Source: an uncultured Prevotellaceae bacterium
GTDB lineage: Bacteria; Bacteroidota; Bacteroidia; Bacteroidales; Bacteroidaceae
Reading direction: 5' to 3'
Assembly (NCBI GenBank): GCA_902767775.1
Contig: CACXIP010000024.1
Coordinates: 31,002-95,001, forward strand
Length of the DNA stretch: 64,000 nucleotides
Below the pieces are notes generated by a model. That model was not told the DNA's origin, did not search any database, and saw only the letters and a list, made by a program, of their open reading frames with translations. Positions 1 through 8,702 of this stretch are shown piece after piece. Positions within the stretch are counted from its first letter, which is position 1; each line of letters starts with the position of its first letter. The translations under genes were made by a program, and so were the position numbers.

Positions 1-806
1 TTTGGTCGAAGAACTCCAACCGGGTGGCAAGTGTGACCAAACAAACTTATACCATTGACGACTATCTCTCGGGCAATGCCTATGAGGAAGGCAAGCCTGT
101 CAATGCTATTTACTCTTGGCGGTTCACCGGCATCGACCCCGCCACAGGCTATGCCACTTTTGACCATACGGCAAAGAACCAAGACCAAGTGGAGAATATA
201 CTCAACATCAAAGACATTTTGGTGTATTCCGGTCAAAAAGACCCCAAATTCAATGGTGGTTTCTCACTTGCCTTCCGCTACAAGCAATGGTCACTCAACA
301 CCATGTGGGCTTATGCCATGGGCAATGTGGTGAGACTCAACTACCTCTTTGAAGGCAACAACCTCATGCCGCAGCCCTATGCCAACCTGAACAGGAACCT
401 CATTGATGCATGGAAACAGCCAGGCGATGAACAAAGAACCAACATCCCCGGTTTCAACCGCACAGGAGAGCCCGACTATTATCTCTATTTCAAGTATTCA
501 CAAGGCAATACCGGCATGGCCTCTGTGACATCACGATCCAGTTATTGGATGTATAACTATTCCGACATCCGCGTGGTAAAAGGCGACTATCTGCGCTGCC
601 GCAACCTGAGTCTGAACTACAGTTTCCCCCAGAAGTTGCTCCAACGCCTGCACATCAATGCACTCTCGCTTTCGATGAACGTCACCAACCCCATAACCTT
701 CTGCTCTTCTAAGTTTGACGGACAAGACCCTGAGATACAGGGAACCGGTACTACCGCCATGCCTATCACACAGACCTATACCTTCTCACTCAACATCAGC
801 CTCTAA
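1..806 (+). CDS. SusC/RagA-type TonB-dependent transporter, C-terminal part
   Basis: This is the last ~268 codons of an outer-membrane TonB-dependent transporter; the frame is open through the left edge, so the true start lies outside the window. It ends in the typical SusC tail: a T-N-P-I-T-F segment, a K-F-D-G-Q-D-P-E segment and a final T-F-S-L-N-I strand with a terminal hydrophobic residue. The paired SusD gene follows after 8 bp, as is normal. SusC proteins form the beta-barrel through which SusD-captured ligands are imported using TonB energy. The downstream genes (metallopeptidase-like, thioredoxin-like and S41 protease) suggest a peptide or protein ligand rather than a glycan, but that is inference. 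The plug and carboxypeptidase-regulatory-like domains are not visible here. Confidence 0.93.
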   Translation, partial: WSKNSNRVASVTKQTYTIDDYLSGNAYEEGKPVNAIYSWRFTGIDPATGYATFDHTAKNQDQVENILNIKDILVYSGQKDPKFNGGFSLAFRYKQWSLNTMWAYAMGNVVRLNYLFEGNNLMPQPYANLNRNLIDAWKQPGDEQRTNIPGFNRTGEPDYYLYFKYSQGNTGMASVTSRSSYWMYNYSDIRVVKGDYLRCRNLSLNYSFPQKLLQRLHINALSLSMNVTNPITFCSSKFDGQDPEIQGTGTTAMPITQTYTFSLNISL

Positions 807-814
807 CAACCAAC

Positions 815-2284
815 ATGATGAAGACAAGAGTTTCACTACATAAAATCATTTATGGCTGTATGGCAGCCATGATGCTCACAGCCTGTGGTGACTTCCTCGA
901 GGAAGTGTCGCAGGACGAATTCGAGCCCAAGACCGCCAGCTCGTTCCAGGAATTGATGAACGGAGAAGGCTACATGATGAATCCCGTTGACCCCATCACC
1001 TATATGATGGATGATGACGTACAGGGCTGCAAAGGCTCCCTTTGGGATGATGTGCTCAGTGCCCGTCAGGCTATCTTCGAATGGCAGCCCGACTACTGGC
1101 AGGTGGAAAACGACTGCCAGTCAATTTCGATGTTCATCAAGAACAGCTATATGAATACCTACAAGACGATAGCCGCCTGCAACATCATCATCGAAAACCT
1201 ACCAGGCAGCGACGGGCCACAGACCGACAAAGACATCACCATGGCAGAGGCAAAAACCATGCGCGCCTTCTATTATTGGAGATTGGTCAACACCTATGCC
1301 CTTCCCTACAATGACAAACAGACAAATCCAGAAAACAACCTTGGCGTCCCCTTGGTGACAGCATCTGAGGTGAAGGACGAGGGTGTGCCACGAGCCTCTG
1401 TAGCAGAAGTCTACGCACAAATCATCAGCGACATCGAGGACGCTTGTGCCCTCTTCGGAAACAACACATCCAGCAGAGGCATCTACCGCATCAACTACAC
1501 CTCTGCCCACTTGCTCGCATCACGTATCTATTTGTTTACCGAACAATGGGACAAGGTGATTGAACATGCGACAAAGGCCATGGCTACGGCTCCCGCCCTG
1601 GTGAACCTCAAAAGCTACAACATCGACAACACCCTCACACCCACCAATGGTGTTATCTCCAAGAAATTCGGCGAGACCATCTTCATCTGTGGCATGAAGG
1701 CCATGTCGGGAGACTACAGTCTGACGGGAACCCCCTTCGGAGTGAGCAAGGAATTGGGCAATCTCTATGAGACGATGGACCGACGCATGAACACCTACAT
1801 CATGCCCAGCGGATATGACTATTATCCCTATCGCATCCTCAAAAACTGCAATGATGAGCATGAGTACACATGGCGCACGGCAGAACTTTACTTAAACAGG
1901 GCGGAGGCCTACATGAACCTATACTTTCAAGGCAACCAAGAGGCAGGTCAGAAGGCTATCGACGACCTGAACACCCTGCGCAGCAACCGCTACCGCGTAT
2001 ACACCAACATGGAGCTCACCACGCCTGAGGAACTTCAGCAACTGCTCCGTGACGAGCGCCGCCGCGAACTTTGCTTCGAAGGTTTCCGCTTCTTCGACCT
2101 GAAACGCTACGGCATGCCCCGCATCGAGCATACACTTATAGGAGAGAGCGGTGCGGCTTTCCTCTATGTATTGGAAGAGCGCGACCCCAGCTACTGTGTG
2201 CCGCTGCCCGACAACGCCCTCGAACATAATGAGAGCTTAGTGCAAAATCCCCTCGCCAACCGACGCGTAGGAGTACAACAATAA
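815..2284 (+). CDS. SusD/RagB-family outer-membrane lipoprotein
   Basis: 489-aa surface lipoprotein that captures ligand for the SusC partner just upstream. The signal peptide ends in a lipobox (L-T-A-C, Cys24) followed by G-D-F-L, a very common SusD start. The N-terminal helical region carries the A-x-T-M-R-A-F-Y-Y-W-R pattern typical of SusD TPR-like helices. The C-terminal half has the T-A-E-L-Y-L-N-R-A-E-A-Y and D-E-R-R-R-E-L-C-F-E-G-F-R-F-F-D-L-K-R signatures of the RagB/SusD family. Length is normal. The gene begins 8 bp after the susC stop and is followed after 16 bp by another lipoprotein gene, so it is part of an operon. Family assignment is secure; ligand unknown. Confidence 0.96.
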   Translation: MMKTRVSLHKIIYGCMAAMMLTACGDFLEEVSQDEFEPKTASSFQELMNGEGYMMNPVDPITYMMDDDVQGCKGSLWDDVLSARQAIFEWQPDYWQVENDCQSISMFIKNSYMNTYKTIAACNIIIENLPGSDGPQTDKDITMAEAKTMRAFYYWRLVNTYALPYNDKQTNPENNLGVPLVTASEVKDEGVPRASVAEVYAQIISDIEDACALFGNNTSSRGIYRINYTSAHLLASRIYLFTEQWDKVIEHATKAMATAPALVNLKSYNIDNTLTPTNGVISKKFGETIFICGMKAMSGDYSLTGTPFGVSKELGNLYETMDRRMNTYIMPSGYDYYPYRILKNCNDEHEYTWRTAELYLNRAEAYMNLYFQGNQEAGQKAIDDLNTLRSNRYRVYTNMELTTPEELQQLLRDERRRELCFEGFRFFDLKRYGMPRIEHTLIGESGAAFLYVLEERDPSYCVPLPDNALEHNESLVQNPLANRRVGVQQ

Positions 2285-2300
2285 ACACCATATCATCAAC

Positions 2301-3188
2301 ATGAGAGCAAAGATATTGACCTGTTTCTTCCTGGGTGCCATTCTTGGCATGGCATCCTGTTCGGACGAGGACATCACTCCCTCTGCCGACAACCGCTTGG
2401 TGGAATTTCCACAAGGCAGCAACAGCTATGACACGGAAATTCTGAACATCTATCAGAAATACGGCACGCAGATATTGTATCGTTACAACGATGCCATGTT
2501 TCGTTGGCAGATTACCGACCAACTTGGTTTTGTCAGTCGGCCTGCCGATGAGTCATATGTAGATGCTGCCGTCAGGTTTATCAAAAACAACTGTTTCCAA
2601 TTCTACCGCGAGGACTCGCTCAAGGCATACCTCCCCTATCGTATTTATCTTGCACGCGACCTGGGAAGGCTATTCCAATACTCTGGTCTTGATGCGGCAG
2701 GCAACAATGTCAGCATAAAAGACACCATCTGGCATACCGCTGCCACCAATGGCTATGCCAGCCTTTGCTTCGGACTCGCCAGCCAACGGTTGACCACTCT
2801 GAGCGACGACTCGCTGCGGTTGGCAAAAGGAGAGTTGAATGCCGCCCTGCTCGCCAACGCCATCGGACAAGGCAATATCCAGGTGCCCGCTACATTTGCA
2901 AAAGAGGAAGTCGGCAATGTCAGTTGGTACAACTATGTGGGCAGCTACAACACATACGGTCTGCTGGAATACATTGACGCCAAGACCATGAAACCCGCCC
3001 AGGACTTTGTCGTTTTCCTAAAATATCTCATTGCCTATCCCACAGATATGTTCGAAGAGAGGTACACTACCAAGGCATTCGACACCTCTGGGCGCATCGC
3101 ACGCAAGGCAAAGATTGTCAAAAACTGGATGCTGTCGGAATATGGCATTGACCTGGATGCCATGGCTGAGACAGCTATAGAGAGATAA
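2301..3188 (+). CDS. SusD-associated metallopeptidase-like lipoprotein, HExxH motif lost
   Basis: 295-aa lipoprotein (lipobox M-A-S-C, Cys20). Its layout resembles the putative zinc metallohydrolase lipoproteins that sit beside SusC/SusD pairs (Peptidase_Mx1 type). It has an N-terminal I-Y-Q-K-Y-G-T-Q-I-L-Y-R-Y segment, a late P-A-Q-D-F-V segment where active members have P-x-E-D-F-x-E, and a C-terminal K-x-K-I-V-K-N-W-M ... I-D-L-D end. Where active members have an H-H-E-F-x-H-I-L helix, this protein has K-G-E-L-N-A-A-L (residues 176-183): the Glu may be kept but both zinc His are absent. It is probably a non-catalytic binding protein. The match is from memory of the family pattern, so the family call is moderate. 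Confidence 0.6.
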   Translation: MRAKILTCFFLGAILGMASCSDEDITPSADNRLVEFPQGSNSYDTEILNIYQKYGTQILYRYNDAMFRWQITDQLGFVSRPADESYVDAAVRFIKNNCFQFYREDSLKAYLPYRIYLARDLGRLFQYSGLDAAGNNVSIKDTIWHTAATNGYASLCFGLASQRLTTLSDDSLRLAKGELNAALLANAIGQGNIQVPATFAKEEVGNVSWYNYVGSYNTYGLLEYIDAKTMKPAQDFVVFLKYLIAYPTDMFEERYTTKAFDTSGRIARKAKIVKNWMLSEYGIDLDAMAETAIER

Positions 3189-3222
3189 CCAACACGAAAT
3201 GAATCATTAAACAAAAGAAGAT

Positions 3223-5238
3223 ATGAGAAGAACCGCATTTGCGTTGATGCTCGCCATGACAGCATGCTTCGCTACAGCCCAAGAGAATGGAGTGCCCCAA
3301 GAAACTTACCAAAGACTGACAGGCATACCCAAACCGCCTGTAGCAGGCACCACCATCAATTTTGTGTATCATCCGGAGGGGGGACCGTTGGCTGATGCCA
3401 AAGAAGTGGCAGCCCTCATCTATATGTACAACAGTTATCAATGGATTCTGGGAGATGCTTTGATGACTCGTGAAGGCGACAGCTGGAAAGGGTCGTTCGA
3501 CATCCCTGCCGATTGTGCCTTCATGGCTTTCCTTTTTCAGGACACCTGGAGCCAGTTTGTCACCGCCAAAGACAACAACGACAATCAAGGATTTCTATAT
3601 GTCGTCAGCGATGACAAAGGGCAACCCCTGCCGGGCGGCAACCTCGCCTGGGGCATCATGCGCAAGCCCAGTGCCGGACTGGGCATCAGCGGCTACTTCG
3701 ATGAAGGCTATAAGGAAATCGAACAAGACGCCCTATATTTCTGGTATCAGAAAGAGTTGCAGCAGAATCAGGACAAAGCCAGCCTCTTCTTCCCCACGAT
3801 GATGAGTATCGTGGGACTTCAGACAGGAGAGCGTTTTCCTGAGGCTGCCGAAATGTTTTTCGACATATTCTCCAAGCAATCCAATCCCACAGAGGACAAT
3901 TATCTTGCCATGGAGAACATCTACCGCTTCCGTCTTAAGAACACAGCAAAAGCCGACAGTGTTCATCAACTGATTCTTTCAAAATACCCCAAAGGATGGA
4001 CAGTGCGCCGCACCGCTTTCGACCAACTGCGCCAAGAAAAGGAGAATTTCCATCAAAAGACAGTCAGTTTCTTGAAAGAATACCCACAGTCAGAGTCCTC
4101 GAAACTCGATGCCTATCAACCTTTCGTCTACTACAACGCAGCCCGAACGATAGCCACCGACTATTTCTCCGGACAATACGACAACAAAGAACTCTTCAGT
4201 TTGCTGCCCGAAATGGATTTCAAGACCTTGGCTGAAATATTCCGCACCAGCGCAGGAGCATTCCACATCAAAAAGGCTGTCAGCGACGACATCATACTCC
4301 CCATTGCCACCCCACTGATAGAGGAGATGCGTAAAAAAGTGAACGACAAGTCATACTGCGAGAAGACATACATGTCGCCCCGCCAGTCCAACCTGCTTGC
4401 CCAAAACCTGCTCGACGGACACATGGGCACTTATGCTGATATCCTGCTCTGCAAGGGACAGCCAGCTGAGGCCATCAAGTATATCGGCCTCATCTCACCT
4501 GAGCGCCGCTATTCCATTCCCGAAGTCAATGAAACACACATCAAGGCATTGCAGCAGACCGGAGAGTCGAAAAAGGTCGTTGATGTCATTCGGCAGGCCA
4601 CACTGCAAAATGCCCTCACACCCAATGCCATCAACCTTTTCAAGGACATCTACACCAAAGAGCACGGAAGTGATGAAGGCTTCGACGCATATATGGCATC
4701 CATGAAGCCCCAAGGCAACATAGAAGAGCTAAAAGCCGAGATTGCCAAAAAACTTATCAAGGAGCCCTACAAGCCCTTCACGCTGAAAGACATGAATGGC
4801 AAAACAGTCAGTTCGGCCGACTGGAAAGGAAAGGTTGTGGTGCTCGACTTCTGGGCATCCTGGTGCTTCCCTTGCAAAAACGCATTCCCAGGCATGCAGA
4901 TGGCGGTCAATCATTTCAAGGACGACCCCAACGTACTGTTCTATTTCATCGACACGATGGAAAGAGCCGACGGTTATGAGCAAAAAGCCCGTGACTACAT
5001 GAAGGAGAACGGATATACCTTCAAGGTGCTCTTCGACGCTAAGGAAGATGCCAGCCAACCCGGCAACAACCAAGTGGTGTTCAAACAGATGAATGCCATC
5101 AACCACTCAATGGCCATTCCTCGCAAGATGTTCATTAAAGATGGTTTTGTGCGACTCAGTGAAGAAGGTTACGGCGGCAGTCCCAGCCGTCTAGCAGACG
5201 AGGTAATCTATGCTGTAGAAATGTTGAAAAAGGAATAG
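3223..5238 (+). CDS. Secreted TlpA-type thioredoxin-fold protein
   Basis: 671-aa exported protein with a short N-terminal signal peptide ending A-T-A-Q. Residues ~30-150 look like a beta-sandwich region often seen in Bacteroidetes TlpA-like proteins. Residues ~150-500 are mostly helical, consistent with repeat-type helices. The C-terminal ~140 residues are a thioredoxin domain with W-A-S-W-C-F-P-C (Cys548 and Cys551) and a cis-Pro region (A-I-P-R). Such proteins act as periplasmic thiol-disulfide reductases; the substrate cannot be read here. It follows the metallopeptidase-like gene after 34 bp and precedes the S41 gene by 4 bp, so it is cotranscribed. The C-F-P-C active site is intact. The middle region is unassigned. 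Confidence 0.85.
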   Translation: MRRTAFALMLAMTACFATAQENGVPQETYQRLTGIPKPPVAGTTINFVYHPEGGPLADAKEVAALIYMYNSYQWILGDALMTREGDSWKGSFDIPADCAFMAFLFQDTWSQFVTAKDNNDNQGFLYVVSDDKGQPLPGGNLAWGIMRKPSAGLGISGYFDEGYKEIEQDALYFWYQKELQQNQDKASLFFPTMMSIVGLQTGERFPEAAEMFFDIFSKQSNPTEDNYLAMENIYRFRLKNTAKADSVHQLILSKYPKGWTVRRTAFDQLRQEKENFHQKTVSFLKEYPQSESSKLDAYQPFVYYNAARTIATDYFSGQYDNKELFSLLPEMDFKTLAEIFRTSAGAFHIKKAVSDDIILPIATPLIEEMRKKVNDKSYCEKTYMSPRQSNLLAQNLLDGHMGTYADILLCKGQPAEAIKYIGLISPERRYSIPEVNETHIKALQQTGESKKVVDVIRQATLQNALTPNAINLFKDIYTKEHGSDEGFDAYMASMKPQGNIEELKAEIAKKLIKEPYKPFTLKDMNGKTVSSADWKGKVVVLDFWASWCFPCKNAFPGMQMAVNHFKDDPNVLFYFIDTMERADGYEQKARDYMKENGYTFKVLFDAKEDASQPGNNQVVFKQMNAINHSMAIPRKMFIKDGFVRLSEEGYGGSPSRLADEVIYAVEMLKKE

Positions 5239-5242
5239 ACCG

Positions 5243-7405
5243 ATGACAAGACGCATTCTCCTCATCCTCCTCATGACAGCCATGTGCCATCATGCAGGAT
5301 TATTTGCGCAGAACAAACCAGAAGAGAAGATTTCAATGACCTTCTACGCCCTGCGCAACATGTACGTCGACAGCGTGTATGTATCACCACTGGTCGAACA
5401 GCAGATGATGATACTCATGCAGTGTCTTGACCCCCATAGCGAATATCTCACCCCCGAGCAGGCCCGAGCCAATGAGGACATGCTCCTCGGTCCGTCGGCA
5501 CAGGGTTTCATCAGCGCTCCGACGGAAAAGTCCATCTCAGCCATTCTGCTCGACAAGGGCATCGGATATATCGACATCGACTACTTTGTGCAGTCAACTA
5601 TCGATGAATTTCACCAGGTTGTAGACAGTCTGAGAAAAAAGGGGATGAAGAGTCTCGTGCTCGACATCCGTGACAATCCTGGAGGCTTCTTCGACTCCGC
5701 CCTCGGCATGGCCGATGAATTTCTGCCAGTGGGGTCGCTTTTGGTGAAAACCGAGGGTAAGCACCAGCCTCTCAGCGAGGTGAAGGCCCAAATCAAGGGC
5801 ATTTGGGAACAGGGGAAATTGGTAGTGCTCATCAATGAGCAGACCATGTCGGCGGCAGAAATTTTCGCCGGGGCCCTACAGGACTGGGACCGTGCCGTCC
5901 TTGTCGGCAGGCGCACCTTCGGCAAAGGACTGATTCAGGAAACGCTGCCATTCAGCGACGGTTCTGCCATCCGACTTTCCGTGGCACGCTATTCCACGCC
6001 CTCAGGACGAAGCATCCAAAAGCCCTACAAAGGGCGTTCCAGAGATGCCTATTTCAACGAGGTGAATCAACGCAGTGCTACGGGAGCACTTCCGGCAGAG
6101 GCCAAACAGAAAGCCTATGAGACGCTTGTCAACCACCGCACCATCTATGGCGGTGGCGGCATTGCACCCGACCTGTTTGTCGCTTCCGACGACGAGATGC
6201 TGGCCAAGGCGGTGGAAATCATCAAAGACAACCGGCGCTACAAGCAACTGCTCACCACTACGAGTACCGCCACATGGACCTCCTTCCAACAACCAAATGC
6301 CATGCTTCGGCTCAGCGGCACCATGCCCGACCATAGCTATGACGGCAGATACCTCGTCCTCGAGCACCACCATCCGGTCTATTTCGACCAAGTGACCATC
6401 CTCGACAGTGTTCAGGTCAACGATAGGAAGTTCAAGATGAGTGTAATGATACCCGACTCACTCCACCATACCATTGGCCAGTTGCGGATGTCCAAGTCTG
6501 CACCTACCGACCTGCCCTCCACCTTTGGTGCCCAGATGATTCTGACACCTGGAGCCATCCAAGCCGACATCGACTCCACCGGCGTCACCCTCTCAGGCGA
6601 GAACCTCAACAGGCAGTTCAGCGACCAAATCCTCCAGGCGGAGCGCCAATGGCGTATCAGCCAGTTTGCCCTCAACGGGCATTACAACTCATTACAACAA
6701 GGCCGCGCGCTGACCGACGAGGAGAACAAGGAGCGGCAACAAAAGTTGGATGCCATCAACACCCAATTCATGGCGGCATATAGCGACCACCTGCGCAAGA
6801 ACATCAGTGAGCCTTATGCCTCAGAACTGCTCTTCCGCTATCCTCTTGACCGATACGCTGCTTCCGACCGTGCGTTTTTGTCAGAGCACTGCAATCAGTC
6901 GCTGCTCAGCCAGATGAGGCAGAAAGAGGAAGCAAGGAAGCAGCGCGCCAACTATTTTCAACAATCGCAAAAAGCGACGGGTGTCGGCGCACATTATAGG
7001 GAAATCATCGGTGAAGCGCCAGACGGCACACCATTGAAACTTACTCAACTCATCCAACCCGGACATGTGACTTTGCTCGACTTCTGGGCATCATGGTGTG
7101 TCCCATGCCAGCAGGAGATACCATTTCTGAAGGAACTGTATGAGAAATATCACCCCAAAGGTTTCGACATCATCAGCATCTCGCTGGACAAGACCAAAGC
7201 CGCATGGCTGAAGGCACTGGAGCGGAACGACATGCCATGGACGCAAATCTCCGACCTGAAAGCCTGGGACGGACCCGTTACCCAAGACTATGGCATCCAG
7301 GCCATCCCTTATGTGCTGCTGCTCGACAAGCAGGGAAACATCGCACTCAAAAACCTCCACGACAAATTGTTGGAAACAGCCATCAAAGAGCAACTGGCGA
7401 TGTGA
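5243..7405 (+). CDS. S41 (C-terminal-processing type) protease fused to a thioredoxin domain
   Basis: 720-aa exported protein (signal peptide to A-Q at residue ~23). Residues ~30-240 are an S41 serine protease: D-P-H-S-E-Y-L near residue 63, D-I-R-D-N-P-G-G near 141, catalytic Ser203 in M-S-A-A-E-I-F and catalytic Lys228 in T-F-G-K-G-L-I-Q. The PDZ domain normally between the N-terminal helices and the core seems missing: D-M-L-L-G-P-S-A-Q-G-F passes within about 20 residues into the K-G-I-G-Y-I-D-I strand. Residues ~240-590 are unassigned. The C-terminus (~590-720) is a thioredoxin domain with W-A-S-W-C-V-P-C (Cys619/Cys622). It starts 4 bp after the TlpA-like gene and closes the operon. Both active sites look intact. 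Confidence 0.88.
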   Translation: MTRRILLILLMTAMCHHAGLFAQNKPEEKISMTFYALRNMYVDSVYVSPLVEQQMMILMQCLDPHSEYLTPEQARANEDMLLGPSAQGFISAPTEKSISAILLDKGIGYIDIDYFVQSTIDEFHQVVDSLRKKGMKSLVLDIRDNPGGFFDSALGMADEFLPVGSLLVKTEGKHQPLSEVKAQIKGIWEQGKLVVLINEQTMSAAEIFAGALQDWDRAVLVGRRTFGKGLIQETLPFSDGSAIRLSVARYSTPSGRSIQKPYKGRSRDAYFNEVNQRSATGALPAEAKQKAYETLVNHRTIYGGGGIAPDLFVASDDEMLAKAVEIIKDNRRYKQLLTTTSTATWTSFQQPNAMLRLSGTMPDHSYDGRYLVLEHHHPVYFDQVTILDSVQVNDRKFKMSVMIPDSLHHTIGQLRMSKSAPTDLPSTFGAQMILTPGAIQADIDSTGVTLSGENLNRQFSDQILQAERQWRISQFALNGHYNSLQQGRALTDEENKERQQKLDAINTQFMAAYSDHLRKNISEPYASELLFRYPLDRYAASDRAFLSEHCNQSLLSQMRQKEEARKQRANYFQQSQKATGVGAHYREIIGEAPDGTPLKLTQLIQPGHVTLLDFWASWCVPCQQEIPFLKELYEKYHPKGFDIISISLDKTKAAWLKALERNDMPWTQISDLKAWDGPVTQDYGIQAIPYVLLLDKQGNIALKNLHDKLLETAIKEQLAM

Positions 7406-7435
7406 TACGGCATCCCAGCAAAAAAACTACCTCTC

Positions 7436-7461
7436 GGAAATGCAAATTATTTGGCATTTCC
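7436..7461 (+). terminator. Weak hairpin after the S41 gene
   Basis: GGAAATGC (7436-7443) and GCATTTCC (7454-7461) form an 8-bp stem with a 10-nt loop, 30 bp after the S41 stop. The T-run (TTTTTT, 7476-7480 region) lies about 15 nt further on, not directly at the stem, so termination here is uncertain. Confidence 0.3.
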
Positions 7462-7484
7462 CTTACTTATTCGATTTTTTGCAT

Positions 7485-7492
7485 TATCTTTG
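7485..7492 (+). promoter_or_regulatory. Bacteroidetes -7 element for the ribE leader
   Basis: TATCTTTG matches the Bacteroidetes -7 consensus TAnnTTTG exactly. Transcription would start near 7499, right at the beginning of the predicted structured leader. No good TTTG lies 19-22 bp upstream. Confidence 0.55.
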
Positions 7493-7498
7493 CAACCG

Positions 7499-7695
7499 AA
7501 AGGAAAAGGTATGGCCGTATCGGATAGATCGGGATACTCATCAAATTATTTCGAAAACCGAGAATACTTCTCCTGCCAATGGCGGGCCACATCCGTAAGG
7601 AAAGCTGTTTCAGCCGGTGGATTACAAAGGCGGAAAGCTCTCAAATCATCTGAAAACGGAGTTTTCATCACATCACCGGTACGGCCTTTTTTATT
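7499..7695 (+). ncRNA. Predicted structured leader RNA upstream of riboflavin synthase
   Basis: An 11-bp stem joins GGCCGTATCGG (7513-7523) to CCGGTACGGCC (7676-7686), with one G-U pair. The 3' arm runs directly into TTTTTT, so the closing stem also looks like an intrinsic terminator. Inside the loop are three compact hairpins with 3-nt loops: 7572-7586, 7604-7614 and 7652-7666. The element begins where transcription should start and ends 45 bp before ribE. It could be a cis-regulatory leader (riboswitch or attenuator) or an independent small RNA. I looked for the conserved FMN riboswitch core and did not find it, nor could I match cobalamin, TPP or SAM motifs. Identity unknown; structure read by eye. 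Confidence 0.5.
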
Positions 7696-7740
7696 CTCCT
7701 TTCATCAAGTGAGTAGCATAACCATCAAAAAATCCAAAAC

Positions 7741-8346
7741 ATGTTTTCCGGTATCGTAGAAGAAATGGCCACTGTGGTTGACATCATCCACGATGGCGGC
7801 AATATTGACATCACCCTCACCTGCTCGTTTACCAACGAACTGAAAATCGACCAAAGCGTCAGCCACAACGGCGTATGCCTCACCGTCGTACGCATCGACG
7901 GCGACTGCTATACCGTGACCGCCATGCGCGAGACGCTCGACCGCTCCAACTTGGGACTGCTCAACGTGGGCGACAAGGTGAATGTGGAGCGTTCCATGCT
8001 GATGAACGGTCGCCTCGACGGCCATATCGTACAAGGACATGTGGACTGCACCGCCCGCTGCACCGCCAAAGAGGATGCCGATGGCAGCACCTACTTCACC
8101 TTTGAATATGAATATGACAAGGAGATGGCACGCAGGGGCTATTTCACGGTAGACAAGGGCAGTGTGACAGTCAATGGTGTCTCGCTCACCGTATGCAACC
8201 CGACCGAACGGTCTTTCCAAGTTGCCATCATCCCCTACACCATGGCAAACACCAATTTCTGCGCTATTGAGGTAGGTACTACAGTCAATTTGGAGTTCGA
8301 CATCCTCGGAAAATACATCGCACGGCTGCGACAGATAGAGGGATGA
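7741..8346 (+). CDS. ribE: Riboflavin synthase, alpha subunit
   Basis: 201-aa cytoplasmic enzyme that converts two 6,7-dimethyl-8-ribityllumazine molecules to riboflavin. It starts with the hallmark M-F-S-G-I-V-E-E. Two tandem lumazine-binding repeats are visible: residues ~1-95 with N-G-V-C-L-T-V, and ~96-190 with N-G-V-S-L-T-V and I-P-Y-T-M-A-N-T. Length is typical. The gene stands alone behind the structured leader at 7499-7695 and is followed by a perfect 19-bp terminator hairpin, so it is probably a single-gene transcript. The leader may regulate it, but no FMN riboswitch core was recognised. The start is fixed by the conserved N-terminus. Confidence 0.97.
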   Translation: MFSGIVEEMATVVDIIHDGGNIDITLTCSFTNELKIDQSVSHNGVCLTVVRIDGDCYTVTAMRETLDRSNLGLLNVGDKVNVERSMLMNGRLDGHIVQGHVDCTARCTAKEDADGSTYFTFEYEYDKEMARRGYFTVDKGSVTVNGVSLTVCNPTERSFQVAIIPYTMANTNFCAIEVGTTVNLEFDILGKYIARLRQIEG

Positions 8347-8440
8347 GGACAGAGAATCTGACCATTTAATGGTACAGCTACGGAACAAAGAAAAAGTGCC
8401 ACATACCATAACAACGGGCTAAAACCCGAATACAACATCA

Positions 8441-8491
8441 AACCTGAAAGCGAAGACATTTTTGCATGATGTCTTCGCTTTCAGGTTTTTT
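8441..8491 (+). terminator. Strong intrinsic terminator after ribE
   Basis: A perfect 19-bp inverted repeat (8441-8459 with 8469-8487) with a 9-nt loop is followed by a T-run. It lies 95 bp after the ribE stop. Confidence 0.85.
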
Positions 8492-8555
8492 GTGATATCA
8501 CCTCTTTCTGGAAACAGTATTGCAAAGAACAAATCATACGTTCTCCAACATAATA

Positions 8556-8612
8556 TGCGACAAATCAAAAGGTCTTTTTTCGTGTTTGTCGCAAATATGG
8601 TTGGCTGTCGCA
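8556..8612 (+). promoter_or_regulatory. Three-box TGTCGCA regulatory region, locus A
   Basis: Box 1 is inverted (TGCGACAAA, 8556-8564). Box 2 is its perfect 9-bp inverse (TTTGTCGCA, 8585-8593). Box 3 is a direct repeat (TGTCGCA, 8606-8612). Heptamer starts of boxes 1 and 2 are 31 bp apart, and boxes 2 and 3 are 19 bp apart. Box 3 starts 59 bp before the -7 element. The region upstream of the second small-peptide gene (13706-13764) has the same boxes at 32, 19 and 59 bp. This is most easily read as a binding site for one regulator; the regulator is unknown. Confidence 0.7.
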
Positions 8613-8641
8613 CACTGGCATGAGAAAAAAGCCTTTTAATT

Positions 8642-8672
8642 ATTGCATGCATTCCGGCTTGCTTTATCTTTG
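8642..8672 (+). promoter_or_regulatory. Promoter of small-peptide gene A
   Basis: ATTG (8642-8645), 19 bp, TATCTTTG (8665-8672). The -7 element is a perfect TAnnTTTG match and the spacing is consensus. The predicted start is near 8679, giving a leader of about 130 nt. Confidence 0.7.
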
Positions 8673-8702
8673 CCACAGAAACAACAAAGACAGGACTCGT
8701 AA

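Noticed and set aside
7499-7695. FMN riboswitch before ribE
   Set aside because: The conserved FMN aptamer pieces (for example the paired G-rich P1/P2 core and the CCGACNGT-type segment) are absent; only a short GGTGGATT coincidence was found.
8556-8593. Terminator hairpin for ribE
   Set aside because: A stronger terminator precedes it at 8441-8491, and the same box arrangement lies before small-peptide gene B, which points to a regulatory site.
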